DNA from: Sedimentibacter hydroxybenzoicus DSM 7310
GTDB lineage: Bacteria > Bacillota > Clostridia > Tissierellales > Sedimentibacteraceae
Reading direction: 5' to 3'
NCBI RefSeq assembly: GCF_013403245.1
Contig: NZ_JACBNQ010000001.1
Coordinates: 310,001 to 374,000, forward strand
DNA length: 64,000 nt
In this document: positions 33,775-42,864 of the stretch, one piece after another
Layout: every line of letters begins with the position of its first letter
Numbering within the stretch: position 1 is the stretch's first letter
Position numbers and translations under genes: made by a program
Notes under the pieces: generated by a model
Databases searched by the model: none
What the model was told of the DNA's origin: nothing
The model's input: only the letters and a program-made list of their open reading frames with translations

Positions 33775-34611
33775 ATGAATACAATACCTGCTAAAGACAG
33801 AATATCAAAATATATTTTCTTATTACTGCTATCGGTGCTTATTTTTTTACGTTTCCCGTTTATTATTTCAGTGTCTTATCACAAAATTAGAATCTTAGTC
33901 AGCGTAGCTCATGATATATATTATAACGGGACATACTTGATAACCGCTGCTTTAATTATACTAAAACGCGATTCTTTGTCTGATTATAATATAGATATTT
34001 TTTCGCTTTTCGTATTAATTATTGCACCTGTTGCCCAAATCATGAGTGCGTATTTATTATCTAAAGCCGCAATAACAGGTACGATACATCCCAGTATTTT
34101 TAAAATTGTAATTTCCGTTTTATTATTACTTACATTACTTCTCGCCCGGTCTAAATTACAAAAAAAAGACATCAAAGAGATATTGCTATGGTTATTGATT
34201 GCGGTTATTGCAGGTATGTGCGTTGGTGTACTGCTGGGGCTCGTATCAAGCATCCAAGGCGGAGGAAGAAATCCAAATCACCCTTCAATCTATTATGTTT
34301 TGGGTTCGTTTTTTATTCAGTTAAGTAATGCTGCCGTTACTGAAGAACCTCTTTTCAGAGGCTTTTTGTGGGGATTCTTAAAAAAAGCGAACTGGAGAAA
34401 TTCGTGGATATGTATATTTCAGGCGGCGCTATTCATGTTAGCCCATATTTATTATTTGGGGAAATATAATTATTCTTTCTTTATTATTGTTCCTGTCTCA
34501 GCATTAATCCTTGGTTTAGTAGCATGGCGTTCCAAAAGCATAGGCACGAGTATGATTACTCATGCATTAATAAACTCTGTGGCTAATATTGTAGCAAATT
34601 TTACTTGGTAA
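33775..34611 (+). CDS. CPBP-family intramembrane metalloprotease
   Basis: A 278-residue protein with about eight membrane spans. The CPBP (Abi/CAAX) motifs are present: EEPLFRGFLWGFL (EExxxR), FMLAHIYYLG (FxxxH) and SMITHALINS (HxxxN). Such proteases process prenylated or peptide substrates and often give bacteriocin immunity. The ribosome site GAAAGGAAA is moderate. A 32-base scrap of its coding sequence also occurs at 21942-21972. Confidence 0.9.
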   Translation: MNTIPAKDRISKYIFLLLLSVLIFLRFPFIISVSYHKIRILVSVAHDIYYNGTYLITAALIILKRDSLSDYNIDIFSLFVLIIAPVAQIMSAYLLSKAAITGTIHPSIFKIVISVLLLLTLLLARSKLQKKDIKEILLWLLIAVIAGMCVGVLLGLVSSIQGGGRNPNHPSIYYVLGSFFIQLSNAAVTEEPLFRGFLWGFLKKANWRNSWICIFQAALFMLAHIYYLGKYNYSFFIIVPVSALILGLVAWRSKSIGTSMITHALINSVANIVANFTW

Positions 34612-34767
34612 AAGCCTGACTTTTACAACGCATTTCTCTGAGCATGGTGTCATAGGGACTGTCATAAGGGGCGGTTCTCCATGTAGGTTTTTTGTTTTTT
34701 ATTGTAATAAATTCGTATTGTGATATAATACATATATCATACCACATATGAGAGTTGAGATATAAAT

Positions 34768-35235
34768 ATGAAGATATATTTTGATATGAATATATACAAC
34801 AGAATATTTGATGATCAATCTCAAATGAGAATAAAATTTGAATCTATGGCAATAGATATTTTATTTGAATTGATTGAACATGGGAAATATGAATTAATAT
34901 GGTCTTTTATTTTGGAATATGAAAACAATATGAATCCATTTGTAGAAAGAAAACTGCATATTAGAAATATCTCAACTATATGTGAAGAATCAGTGAATCC
35001 GGATGATAATATCTTATTAATTTCAAAAGATATAATAAAAATTAAAAATAAAGATGCACTTCATCTTGCATCTGCAGCATTTGCGAATTGTAATTATTTC
35101 ATAACTTGTGATGATAAATTTATAAAAGCAATAGAAAATAACAAAGATCAACTTAAAGATGTAATTAAGGATATTAAACTATATAATCCCATAGATTTTC
35201 TCAGGAAGGAGATGGATATAGATGTTATTGAATGA
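34768..35235 (+). CDS. PIN-domain toxin (VapC-like)
   Basis: A 155-residue PIN protein. The opening MKIYFDMNIYNRIFDD provides the first aspartate, and KNKDALHLASAAFANCNYFITCDDKFIKA the later acidic residues D-A-L-H-L-A...T-C-D-D. PIN toxins cleave RNA. It overlaps the next gene by 14 bases; toxin-first order is reversed from classic vapBC. The promoter area before it has AT-rich DNA but no clean boxes. Confidence 0.8.
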   Translation: MKIYFDMNIYNRIFDDQSQMRIKFESMAIDILFELIEHGKYELIWSFILEYENNMNPFVERKLHIRNISTICEESVNPDDNILLISKDIIKIKNKDALHLASAAFANCNYFITCDDKFIKAIENNKDQLKDVIKDIKLYNPIDFLRKEMDIDVIE

Positions 35236-35443
35236 AAGAAGTAAATATACGGACAGAGAAATAATAGAAAAAGGTTCCAGAGCATTGATAAAAGAATTGG
35301 GGTATTCGGGATTCTTAAGATTTATACGTCAGTCGGAGGGCATAAGCAAAGAAGATTATTTAAAGATAGATGATGAAATATTTGATGAAATGTCTTTGGA
35401 AGAAATATATAACAAGGCAAAGAAACATTGGGATAATATGTAG
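35222..35443 (+). CDS. Antitoxin-like partner of the PIN toxin
   Basis: A 73-residue protein (start ATG 35222, AAGGAGA ahead) with an N-terminal helical stretch IIEKGSRALIKELGYSGFLRFIRQ and an acidic C terminus ending IYNKAKKHWDNM. The small size, charge and overlap with the PIN gene suggest the antitoxin. The last codons are copied twice elsewhere: at about 22742-22779 in the duplicated segment and, degraded, at 38570-38622. Confidence 0.6.
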   Translation: MLLNERSKYTDREIIEKGSRALIKELGYSGFLRFIRQSEGISKEDYLKIDDEIFDEMSLEEIYNKAKKHWDNM

Positions 35444-36058
35444 AAATTGAAAATACAGATAAAGAATCAACACGGATAAATAATACGTGTTGATTTTTTT
35501 AAATGAAAGTTTTGAGAAATTGTTCAGGGAGAGGATAAAACAAGCTGTAACAACTGTATGTATTGGAGAATATAATGATAACAATATTATACAGGAGTGG
35601 TATTCATGCTTAAAATACTATTGTACGGCAGCATACAGGAGCGTAAGATACTGGAAGAAGCATTGCAGAAGCCTCTTAGGAAAAAAACATTTCCTTCGAT
35701 GTTCACTATTTATCAAATCCTCAGCAGCTCATGAAGAATTATCTGCTTAACAGCAGCTACAGACTTATTGTGGTGTGTCTGGACGGCAGTACCTCTTATG
35801 TAATTAAAGACAGCTGCATGCCTGTTTTGCATGTTGTTACAGGCACTATGAGTTTTCCGCCAACTCATGAGGAAATAGATGAGAAGCTAATGAGAAATCC
35901 GGAGCTGGCAAGCTTTTACTCTCACGGAGAATATACCGTAACTCACCGTGGTTTAACACGTAAAATTCCCTATGAAGAAATAGATTCCCTCCAAAGTGAT
36001 AACAAAAAAACTATAATACATCTGACAAACGGAGATACGGAAATTATCCAAAAGGGTA
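35402..36058 (+). repeat. Direct repeat, copy 2 of the duplicated LytTR segment
   Basis: Matches 22738-23396 with scattered differences. This copy begins at the authentic end of the PIN-antitoxin gene, so the duplication most likely went from here to 22738. It carries a terminator (35465-35500) and ends within the LytTR domain at ...IIQKG. Confidence 0.85.
35465..35500 (+). terminator. Rho-independent terminator of the PIN/antitoxin pair
   Basis: AATCAACACG pairs with CGTGTTGATT, loop of about 11 bases, followed by T7; same as the one at 22797-22836. Confidence 0.8.
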
Positions 36059-36069
36059 ATCAAAAATAA
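35606..36069 (+). pseudogene. Broken LytTR regulator gene
   Basis: The start ATG at 35606 and its CAGGAG site match those of the gene at 22943. One base is missing in the run of G/A near 35678 (CTTAGGAAAAA instead of CTTAGGGAAAAA), which shifts the frame; the protein resumes as MKNYLLNSSYRLIVVCLDGS at 35731. It then stops after EIIQKGNQK, cut in the middle of the LytTR domain. So it is both frameshifted and truncated and cannot bind DNA normally. Confidence 0.9.
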
Positions 36070-36102
36070 TGCAAGTATCAATATTGAAATTTTCTTCTTC
36101 AT
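36056..36102 (-). pseudogene. First codons of a truncated secreted-protein gene
   Basis: On the reverse strand AGGAGG leads to ATG (36102) and MKKKISILILALFLIT, a typical signal-peptide start. It ends abruptly where the LytTR repeat begins. The body of the gene has been replaced by the duplicated segment. Confidence 0.55.
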
Positions 36103-36112
36103 TTAAATCCTC

Positions 36113-36320
36113 CTACCAAGCGTAAGCCTGAGGTGCTTCTCCACCTGGTCCGGGCCAGATTTCATCAAGTTCATGGAGAGTTTCGTCAGATAACCTAATA
36201 TTCAGCGCTTGAAATATTCTGGTTTAGTTGTTCTGCTGTTTCCGGTCCCATAATTGGTGCGGTTACAGAAGGATTGTGAAGTAACCATGCAAGGGCAACT
36301 GCTGCCGGGGACTCTTGATT
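36113..36320 (-). pseudogene. Aldo/keto reductase remnant, frameshifted
   Basis: The reverse strand reads PAAVALAWLLHNPSVTAPIMG then PETAEQLNQN, and after a frameshift near 36205 LSDETLHELDEIWPGPGGEAPQAYAW to a stop. These are the C-terminal motifs of YghZ-type aldo/keto reductases (about 330 residues). Only the last 70 residues remain. It was probably the head of an operon with the truncated secreted gene and perhaps the reductase at 36596. Confidence 0.75.
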
Positions 36321-36370
36321 TTCCTAAATTCACATATTGCATTTTGTTTACTCCTTTTCATTTCATAGTA

Positions 36371-36583
36371 TTACTTGTTTTTTGTTGAATAAATTAAATA
36401 GTCCAGACAGTCCAGCTGCTTCTGATATTCGTGGATTTTATCCAGGAGAGAACATCTGTGGCATGACAGCAGCTTCATTTTCTTTTGTTTATCCTCAAGA
36501 TGTATGAAATCATCTGCGAAATCCCGGCTGCACCCTGCATCCAAAAGGTTTCTGTATATATTCTCTTTGTTGACATTTGTCAT
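36371..36583 (-). CDS. Small hypothetical protein with CHRC motif
   Basis: A 70-residue protein, start ATG at 36583. It is helical and charged (LLDAGCSRDFADDFIHLEDKQKKMKLLSCHRCSLLDKIHEYQKQLDCLDYLIYS). C-x-x-C (CHRC) and further cysteines could bind a metal, but no family is assigned. It follows the flavodoxin-like gene by 12 bases and is probably co-transcribed with it. Confidence 0.65.
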   Translation of the reverse strand: MTNVNKENIYRNLLDAGCSRDFADDFIHLEDKQKKMKLLSCHRCSLLDKIHEYQKQLDCLDYLIYSTKNK

Positions 36584-36595
36584 AGCTGTGCCTCC

Positions 36596-37144
36596 TTATG
36601 AAAGTGATAGCCCCATTTTGTATGCCGCTGTCAAATGCTTTTCGTCAATATGTCTATTTCCTTCACAACCGTCACATCCACCGGCTGTGTATATTCCTAC
36701 ATCTGTCCATCCCAAAGCTTTGGTAAAAAATCTGTAGTAAGAAACAGGCTGCTCAAAGGTCCAGAAATTATCATCTCCTGCAGTCATTAATAACAATGTG
36801 TCTCTATGAGGATAGCTGTCTTCTTTAGATATAGCATATAGGCGCTCAATAAACGCTTTTGTCTGGGCAGAAACTGACCAGAAATACAGGGGAGATGCAA
36901 GCAGCAGCGTATCACATTGTGTAAACGAAGGGTAAATATCCTGCATAGAGTCCTGTATTGAACATTTGTTACCATTTTTCTGACATGCACCGCAGCCGCT
37001 GCATCCTACAATTTTCTTGTCGCCAAGGAATACTTTGTTGACCACATGACCTGCTTCTTCAGCTCCCTTGCAGAAAGCGTCAGTTAACCGATAGGTGTTT
37101 CCGGATTTCATACCACTTCCTACAACAACCAATATATTTCGCAT
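36596..37144 (-). CDS. Flavodoxin-like NADPH-dependent FMN reductase
   Basis: A 182-residue flavodoxin-fold protein with the FMN loop GSGMKSGNTYRL near the N terminus, then LLLASPLYFWSVSAQTKAFIERL, the typical substrate-side segment of the WrbA/IsiB-like and azoreductase-like family. An extra cysteine cluster CSGCGACQKNGNKC suggests an Fe-S or redox-active site as in many clostridial relatives. The LysR gene is divergent and probably regulates it. Confidence 0.85.
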   Translation of the reverse strand: MRNILVVVGSGMKSGNTYRLTDAFCKGAEEAGHVVNKVFLGDKKIVGCSGCGACQKNGNKCSIQDSMQDIYPSFTQCDTLLLASPLYFWSVSAQTKAFIERLYAISKEDSYPHRDTLLLMTAGDDNFWTFEQPVSYYRFFTKALGWTDVGIYTAGGCDGCEGNRHIDEKHLTAAYKMGLSLS

Positions 37145-37189
37145 TAATTTATCTCCTTTTAACTTTTTTATGCCCTTATTATATCGCTA

Positions 37190-37235
37190 AAGCATAAACA
37201 TATAAAATACTTATATTTAATAATTAATTATGCTT
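37190..37235. promoter_or_regulatory. Inverted repeat in the reductase/lysR divergent promoter
   Basis: AAGCATAA at 37190-37197 and TTATGCTT at 37228-37235 form an inverted repeat with a 30-base gap. It could be a LysR recognition and activation site pair for the divergent genes. Confidence 0.4.
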
Positions 37236-37287
37236 GAAAGGCATTATTACTTGTGTTATCATATAATATATTAGGGGAGGAAAACTT

Positions 37288-38172
37288 ATGGATATAAGAG
37301 TGTTGCGTTACTTTTTGGCTGTTGCCAGAGAAGAAAACATATCAAATGCTGCGAAAATCCTTCATGTAACTCAGCCCACACTTTCACGACAGCTTATGGA
37401 CTTGGAATCAGAATTAGGTGTAAAGCTGTTCTTGCGCAGCAGTGGTAACAGATCTATCACATTGACAGAAGAGGGCATGCTGCTTCGTAAGCGAGCTGAA
37501 GAGATACTGGACTTGGTAGAAAAAACAGAATCAGAGCTTGTTGCACCGGGAGAAAGCATCAGCGGTGACATATATATAGGCAGCGGAGAAACCCACGTAA
37601 TCAGTCTGTTGTCCAAGGTAATCAAAGGTATAAGAGATGAGCATCCTGACATGCATTTTCACTTTTTCAGTGGAAATGCAGACAATGTAACCGAGCGACT
37701 GGATAATGGATTGATAGACTTTGGTGTCTTGGCTGAACCATCTAATATTTCAAAGTATGATTCAATTTCCTTACCTGAAACTGATACATGGGGACTTCTC
37801 ATGCGTAAGGAGCATCCACTGGCAAAGAAAAATTATATTGAGGCAAGCGATTTGCATGGTATTCCTCTTATCAGCTCAAGTCAACGATTAACCAACAATG
37901 CGTTTTCAAAATGGCTGAAGGATGATTATGAAAAGCTGAATATTGTAGGTACATACACACTTCTTTACAATGCATCTCTTTTAGTAAAGGACAATATAGG
38001 CTGTGCGCTGTGTCTTGATAAGATTGTAAGCACATCAGAGGATAGCGGTTTATGCTTCAGACCGTTGAAGCCACAACTCGAAGCTAGGTGGCATATAGTC
38101 TGGAAAAAATATCAGATCTTTTCAAAGTCAACAGAAGTTTTCTTAAAAAGGCTGCAGGAGGAATTCAGGTAA
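37288..38172 (+). CDS. LysR-family transcriptional regulator
   Basis: A 294-residue protein behind a GGGGAGG site. The N-terminal helix-turn-helix is typical: RYFLAVAREENISNAAKILHVTQPTLSRQLMDLESELGVKLF. A type 2 periplasmic-binding-like sensor domain follows (about 90-290). It is divergent from the flavodoxin-like gene, the usual layout for a LysR regulator and its target. Inducer unknown. Confidence 0.95.
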   Translation: MDIRVLRYFLAVAREENISNAAKILHVTQPTLSRQLMDLESELGVKLFLRSSGNRSITLTEEGMLLRKRAEEILDLVEKTESELVAPGESISGDIYIGSGETHVISLLSKVIKGIRDEHPDMHFHFFSGNADNVTERLDNGLIDFGVLAEPSNISKYDSISLPETDTWGLLMRKEHPLAKKNYIEASDLHGIPLISSSQRLTNNAFSKWLKDDYEKLNIVGTYTLLYNASLLVKDNIGCALCLDKIVSTSEDSGLCFRPLKPQLEARWHIVWKKYQIFSKSTEVFLKRLQEEFR

Positions 38173-38181
38173 TTATTGCTT

Positions 38182-38213
38182 GGTATGTTTTGAACATACC
38201 GGGCGTTTTTTTA
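38182..38213 (+). terminator. Terminator after lysR
   Basis: GGTATGTT pairs with AACATACC around TTT, followed by GGGCG and a run of T. Confidence 0.7.
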
Positions 38214-38338
38214 TTTCAATAATGCCTTTTGGGCATAAGATGATGAATGTATATAACCCCCCTTAAGGAAAATCAACAGGAAATTGCCTTATACGGAAAC
38301 GACGAAAAGTTGGTGGTACCGATCTATATGTTATGGCA

Positions 38339-38535
38339 TTATTCTTTAAAACAAGAAACATAAGATATTTTCCCGGTTTCTTCGTTAAAGAAAATCTCTG
38401 CATATGTTTTATCCATTCTTAAATAAACAATTGAAGGAGGAGAAGATTCTGAATTATCATAATAGGGTGTTCCTAATTTACTTATAACAGCTTCGTAATC
38501 ATCATCTACATCTATGTCTAAATGTACAATTCATA
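38339..38535 (-). pseudogene. Gene scrap, unknown family
   Basis: The reverse strand reads IVHLDIDVDDDYEAVISKLG then TPYYDNSESSPPSIVYLRMD and ends in SYVSCFKE-stop. An in-frame stop lies directly upstream and no start with a ribosome site exists, so it is the tail of a lost gene. The rest of 38214-38854 is empty apart from the scrap below. Confidence 0.5.
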
Positions 38536-38564
38536 ATATATACACTATGGTAAAAGTACGAAAT

Positions 38565-38622
38565 GACTTTGGAAGAGATATATGACAATGCAAAGAAAAT
38601 TGGTAGAATGTGTAGAAATTAA
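38565..38622 (+). pseudogene. Scrap of a PIN-antitoxin gene end
   Basis: The bases read E-M-T-L-E-E-I-Y-D-N-A-K-K and a broken end, matching EMSLEEIYNKAKKHWDNM of the antitoxin at 35222. This is the third copy of that gene end in the window. Confidence 0.6.
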
Positions 38623-38854
38623 AAAGATAATGATAAAAAGTCAACAATATATATACTTGCATAATCTGATATTTGACCTTATTCGTTCAAAACATCAAGC
38701 TGATTGTATTGTTTTATGTTGAATGCGGTGATTAAAAAATCCACAATATAAATGTATTGGAGTTTAATGTAATATTGTGTTATGATTTATAAACATGGTA
38801 AAATAAATGAATTTTTTATAAGAAAGATATTTTGTGATGAAAGGAAATATAGTA

Positions 38855-40318
38855 ATGATAAAGATATTGTGTGCTGTGATAAGTTTGTTAATGCTGGTTG
38901 TTCCTGTATATGGCTATAATGGGCAGGATGATTTTTATAGTGAGATGAAAATGATTAATGAGCAGCATGCGCTTGAAACCGTGCGTATACCTGACGTTGA
39001 TATTAAGGCTTATACACCTGACGTGAAAGCATTTGAAGTAGGTTTTACCGCCGAAGAGCTTGAAAGTATGACTGAATACAGCAAGTTCAGGGGAAGTGCA
39101 AGCCGTCTTACATATGAAGAAGCAGAGGATGATGCAGACCTTATATTCAGAGTCCTGAAAGATTGCTATGGGGCATACTTCTATTTCGGGGGAGATGAGG
39201 CCTTTGAAAGAGCAAAAGAGAATGTCCTCTCCGATTGTAAGGATGCGGGAGCGAGGTTATCTGTCGGTATTTTACGTGAATCGCTTAAAAGGAATCTCAG
39301 TTTTGTAAAGGATGGTCACTTTCGCATTGGCAATGAGACTGTTTTAGAAAAAGCAGTGTATTACTCTAATGAAGAAACGGCATTTTTTAAGGATGAAAAG
39401 GGATACTATGTTGAGGAAGATGGAAAGAGAAGCTATGTGTCCATGGTAGACGGCAGCCATGAGATTGAAAAATACATGAAGCGTTCCATAAATGATAAAG
39501 GGATGCTTGTCTATAAGATTGGCATGCTTTCTACGGATGTAAGAGGAATGGTGGAGGTTGTGCTTAATAACAGGATCAAAAAATTTGTATTGGTGCCTCC
39601 AAAATTAGAAAATTATACAGATAACGGTACATATTATTCCGACTATAAAGTAAACGGTGTTCCCGTTATTTCTATAAGTTCATTCATGCATGAACATGAC
39701 GGCAGAAGATTTGTAAAATCGGCAGAGACTGTAAAAAATAGTAAGGTTTCAGTTTTGGACGTGCGTGGAAACTGCGGAGGAATGTCCAAATATGTTATAG
39801 ACTGGCTGGATATATATGATCCGGTGCTGTCAAAATATGCCACAGGCAATGTGCACGCATATCGGATGAGTAGGGCTGCGGATTACCTGAAATACAAAAA
39901 TCTTGGGGAATATTTTTCAGATCAGGAAACAGAACAGTTACTGAATAACTACCGCTCGGGAAGTAATGGTTGGGGAATAAGTGAAGCATCGGCTTTTGTG
40001 CGAAGTGAAAACAGTAATTTATTATTTGTTCTTGTTGACAATTATACATTTTCCGCCGGAGAATGGCTTATTGCAGCTTTGCGTAATAAGGACAACGTAA
40101 TTTTTGTCGGAACCAACAGCGGTGGAGGCTTGATGAGCGATAGCTCTATTAATGTTGTACTTCCCGATTCAAGAATCAACATCCAATGCGGCACCGGATT
40201 AGGCTTTTATTATGATGATACCGTGTTTACCGAAGAAACCGGATTTTCACCGGATATATGGATAAATGACGATGTAATGCAGCATACACTTGATATGATT
40301 TCATATTACGGATTATAA
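38855..40318 (+). CDS. S41-family (C-terminal processing-like) serine peptidase, exported
   Basis: ATG at 38855 stands 9 bases after GAAAGGA; an in-frame start at 38834 lacks one. The 487-residue protein opens with a signal peptide (MIKILCAVISLLMLVVPVYG). The peptidase core shows VLDVRGNCGGMSKYV and the nucleophile region NYTFSAGEWLIAAL, as in tail-specific S41 proteases. No PDZ domain is apparent. It probably acts outside the cytoplasm. It stands alone between gene scraps. Confidence 0.9.
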   Translation: MIKILCAVISLLMLVVPVYGYNGQDDFYSEMKMINEQHALETVRIPDVDIKAYTPDVKAFEVGFTAEELESMTEYSKFRGSASRLTYEEAEDDADLIFRVLKDCYGAYFYFGGDEAFERAKENVLSDCKDAGARLSVGILRESLKRNLSFVKDGHFRIGNETVLEKAVYYSNEETAFFKDEKGYYVEEDGKRSYVSMVDGSHEIEKYMKRSINDKGMLVYKIGMLSTDVRGMVEVVLNNRIKKFVLVPPKLENYTDNGTYYSDYKVNGVPVISISSFMHEHDGRRFVKSAETVKNSKVSVLDVRGNCGGMSKYVIDWLDIYDPVLSKYATGNVHAYRMSRAADYLKYKNLGEYFSDQETEQLLNNYRSGSNGWGISEASAFVRSENSNLLFVLVDNYTFSAGEWLIAALRNKDNVIFVGTNSGGGLMSDSSINVVLPDSRINIQCGTGLGFYYDDTVFTEETGFSPDIWINDDVMQHTLDMISYYGL

Positions 40319-40511
40319 AGAAAGATGGATTATATTGAAAGACTAATTATTGTTTAAGAAAAATATACATCTATTTACTTTGAAGGAGATGCATCGCAAA
40401 CTGGTAATACGTACTCTATCCACCCCTACCCATCATTTATTATCAATAAGGCGCTAAAGGCTGGACTAATTCTTGGTATGGTTGTACTAAAGAAATATCC
40501 GGAAAATATTT

Positions 40512-41078
40512 TCACCCCATTACTTTTACATCCGGATTCTTATATAAAATTATTTTATTAATAATTTTCCTTGTGTTTTTGTTATTCCAGTTATTTGAAG
40601 GTCTATCATCAAAAACTTCTATTACTTTTACTTTGTTTGATTTGTGATGAAAAGCAGTTTCTGTGGACCAGAATAATAAATTTTTATATTTTACACAATG
40701 AAATTCAATAGGATCGCATTTTATACCTAGCACATCTGCTGAAACGTAGGCTTTTGCATACTTAATTCCTAATTGCTTTTTTATTTCTTCTCTCGTTGTT
40801 TTATTCAAATATTGCTTATACAAAATGTCAAGATTGCAATAATTTTGCATAAAGCTAATAGCTTTGGGGGAATAGAACGGTGTCAATTTACAAGAGGCTG
40901 ATGTATGATGAAATGCTACAGGTTTTATATATTTTTTATCACACAACCATCTGAAAAAGCCCACAGAATATTTAAAACCATATTTTTTCAACAACCTTGA
41001 ATCCACTTGAGATTTTACCAATAATCCATCTTTATGAGCCTGATATGCATTTTCACTCATTTTTTTTCCTATATAAGC
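40512..41078 (-). CDS. Hypothetical protein, 188 residues
   Basis: ATG at 41078 is chosen over an in-frame GTG/ATG 15 bases upstream; the ribosome site AAAAGGGA is poorly spaced. The protein is basic and helical at the N terminus (LLKKYGFKYSVGFFRWLCDKKYI), with several cysteines in the second half. I do not recognise it. A winged-helix look in the first half would suit a mobile-element regulator, but that is a guess. Confidence 0.5.
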   Translation of the reverse strand, partial: AYIGKKMSENAYQAHKDGLLVKSQVDSRLLKKYGFKYSVGFFRWLCDKKYIKPVAFHHTSASCKLTPFYSPKAISFMQNYCNLDILYKQYLNKTTREEIKKQLGIKYAKAYVSADVLGIKCDPIEFHCVKYKNLLFWSTETAFHHKSNKVKVIEVFDDRPSNNWNNKNTRKIINKIILYKNPDVKVMG

Positions 41079-41215
41079 CATAACAAACCACACATCCCTT
41101 TTCTATTATTTCTATTACCTTGGCGCCTAACATACTTTTCTTTTGGTTTACAACTTTATTTGGGATTACATTTACTTCTGGATACTGATTTTTCTTTCAT
41201 GCTTGATATTCTTTG

Positions 41216-41752
41216 TCATTTATTCTTAGTTTTTATATACTCAGAAAATGATGATGCTCCTAACCTTCGACGTTTTGCAAGCATTGAAGACCAAATAGTA
41301 TTTCCATCATTCTCCGTAATATAGCCTTTTTCCAAAGCCTTGATTAGTATATCTCCTGTGGTTATGTGCTTCAATGCAAACTCATTAATATATGAGCTGA
41401 TATCTTTTAAATTATTACTTGCTACAATGCCATTATTGGTTTTTGCTAATGCAATAGAGGAAGCTTCTCCAGGACCTATTATCTTATATCCTTTATCTGG
41501 GGAGGTTGTAAGTTTCTGATACAAAGCATAAGTATCGCTATCAACGTCTATGGTGGCTAAACTCGCTTGCTTATTACTAATTAAATAATCAATTCGTTGT
41601 TTTAGATGAGGTGTAGTTGGATACGACAATTCGTCATATACTGGCTTTGGAATCATAACCATTCCCGGATAAAGCAGAGTCAACAAATTTTGTTCGTTTA
41701 CCCACAAAAACGCAGAAATACAATCACTATCAAAGAAAAGCGAATCAATCAT
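41216..41752 (-). CDS. PIN-like nuclease, third gene of the XRE/ImmA module
   Basis: A 178-residue PIN-fold protein (ATG after GAAGGAGG). The opening SLFFDSDCISAFLW gives the first acidic residues, IPKPVYDEL the second, and GPGEASSIALAK the glutamate of the third. The final position reads SNNLKDI instead of the usual T-D-D, so metal binding may be altered. It overlaps the ImmA/IrrE-like gene by 8 bases. Such trios (XRE, COG2856 peptidase, PIN) behave like toxin-antitoxin modules; role here inferred. Confidence 0.75.
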   Translation of the reverse strand: MIDSLFFDSDCISAFLWVNEQNLLTLLYPGMVMIPKPVYDELSYPTTPHLKQRIDYLISNKQASLATIDVDSDTYALYQKLTTSPDKGYKIIGPGEASSIALAKTNNGIVASNNLKDISSYINEFALKHITTGDILIKALEKGYITENDGNTIWSSMLAKRRRLGASSFSEYIKTKNK

Positions 41753-42500
41753 TTAATTCGCCTCCTTCAAATTCATCTCCATAAACAAGATCGGGTCTAA
41801 ATGCAGTCAATAATAGTTGCTCGTATTTACCGATTGAAATAAGGTCTTTTTGAAGCAGCTCTTCGGCTTGTTGAATATAATATCCATATGTTTTGTATTG
41901 CTTATCCTCCGGAAGAGGTTTGTAAAGAGAGTCGTCATAACCTAAATTAACGGCTGAACGAATTACTCCTTGGCGAAATTGATCAGCTTGCTGAATGGTC
42001 AATTTATTATCTTCTATCAACCTATACAGAAGAGCTTGTCTGCTTACCCCGAAATATTGCTCAAGCTTGACAATTTCTTTTATTCCTAAAATTTCTGTTG
42101 AAATATTGTGCATTTTTTTTATTGATTCAGACAAAGCAACCGGTGGCATGAGAAAATAGGAAGCAAATCGATCGGCAGCCTTTTCGGTATCATCACCGAT
42201 ACCTATTTTTATTGCGCTTACCGTCGTTTGTTTGTTTTCATCAAAATATAAGTGATATAGTTCATGAGCCATTGAAAAACGCTGTCTGCCAACAGACATG
42301 GAAGAATTGACGGCAATTACTGGATTGCCACCATTCTTAATACACATTCCGCTTAAATGGTCACCCATTGGATAAAAAACTATAGTTAGTTTTGCGATTG
42401 TATGAGCAAGAGAAAAAATATCAATTGGTGATGTAGTATCTTCTCCTAATTCTTTTCGCAAGCCCAAAGCTTTTGTACAAAGGTCTAATTTATCTATCAA
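41745..42500 (-). CDS. ImmA/IrrE-family metallopeptidase
   Basis: TTG start at 42500, 8 bases after GGGAGGT. The 251-residue protein has the zinc-protease motif HELYH in RFSMAHELYHLYFDE and AADRFASYFLMP as the third-ligand helix, the pattern of COG2856. These enzymes cleave a helix-turn-helix repressor in response to a signal (as ImmA cleaves ImmR). It overlaps the upstream XRE gene by 11 bases, so the natural substrate is probably that regulator. Confidence 0.9.
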   Translation of the reverse strand: MIDKLDLCTKALGLRKELGEDTTSPIDIFSLAHTIAKLTIVFYPMGDHLSGMCIKNGGNPVIAVNSSMSVGRQRFSMAHELYHLYFDENKQTTVSAIKIGIGDDTEKAADRFASYFLMPPVALSESIKKMHNISTEILGIKEIVKLEQYFGVSRQALLYRLIEDNKLTIQQADQFRQGVIRSAVNLGYDDSLYKPLPEDKQYKTYGYYIQQAEELLQKDLISIGKYEQLLLTAFRPDLVYGDEFEGGELND

Positions 42501-42843
42501 TTTCCCGACCTCCCAACAATTGTGTCATAAAATTTAAATTTAAAGCAATTCGATTTATGGCACCGATTGTTTCTAAATCGCCTTCATTAATCTCGCTGGC
42601 TCTGAGAGCAATTGAAATTTGATTTTCCAATATTGATTCTTTATTGAGGCTATCTGTTGCTACTCCAAATAGCGCAGACAGCTTGTCGAGCATATCTGAC
42701 GTAATAGATCGTTCGTTTTTCTCAATTTTCGATATTAAACTCTGATCAACATTTAAATATTTAGCAAGGTTACTTTGTGTGAAACCGCTTTGTTCTCTTA
42801 AGGTTTTTATATTTTTACCAACTTTAAACATTGAATTTTCCAT
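42490..42843 (-). CDS. XRE-family helix-turn-helix repressor
   Basis: ATG at 42843 follows AGGAGGA; an in-frame ATG at 42885 lies inside the promoter and is rejected. The 117-residue protein has an XRE helix-turn-helix: NIKTLREQSGFTQSNLAKYLNVDQSLISKIEKNER. The C terminus is helical with a hydrophobic end (NRIALNLNFMTQLLGG). It probably represses its own operon through the repeats at 42880-42919 and is the target of the ImmA-like protease. Confidence 0.9.
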   Translation of the reverse strand: MENSMFKVGKNIKTLREQSGFTQSNLAKYLNVDQSLISKIEKNERSITSDMLDKLSALFGVATDSLNKESILENQISIALRASEINEGDLETIGAINRIALNLNFMTQLLGGREIDR

Positions 42844-42864
42844 GATAGTTCCTCCTATATTACT

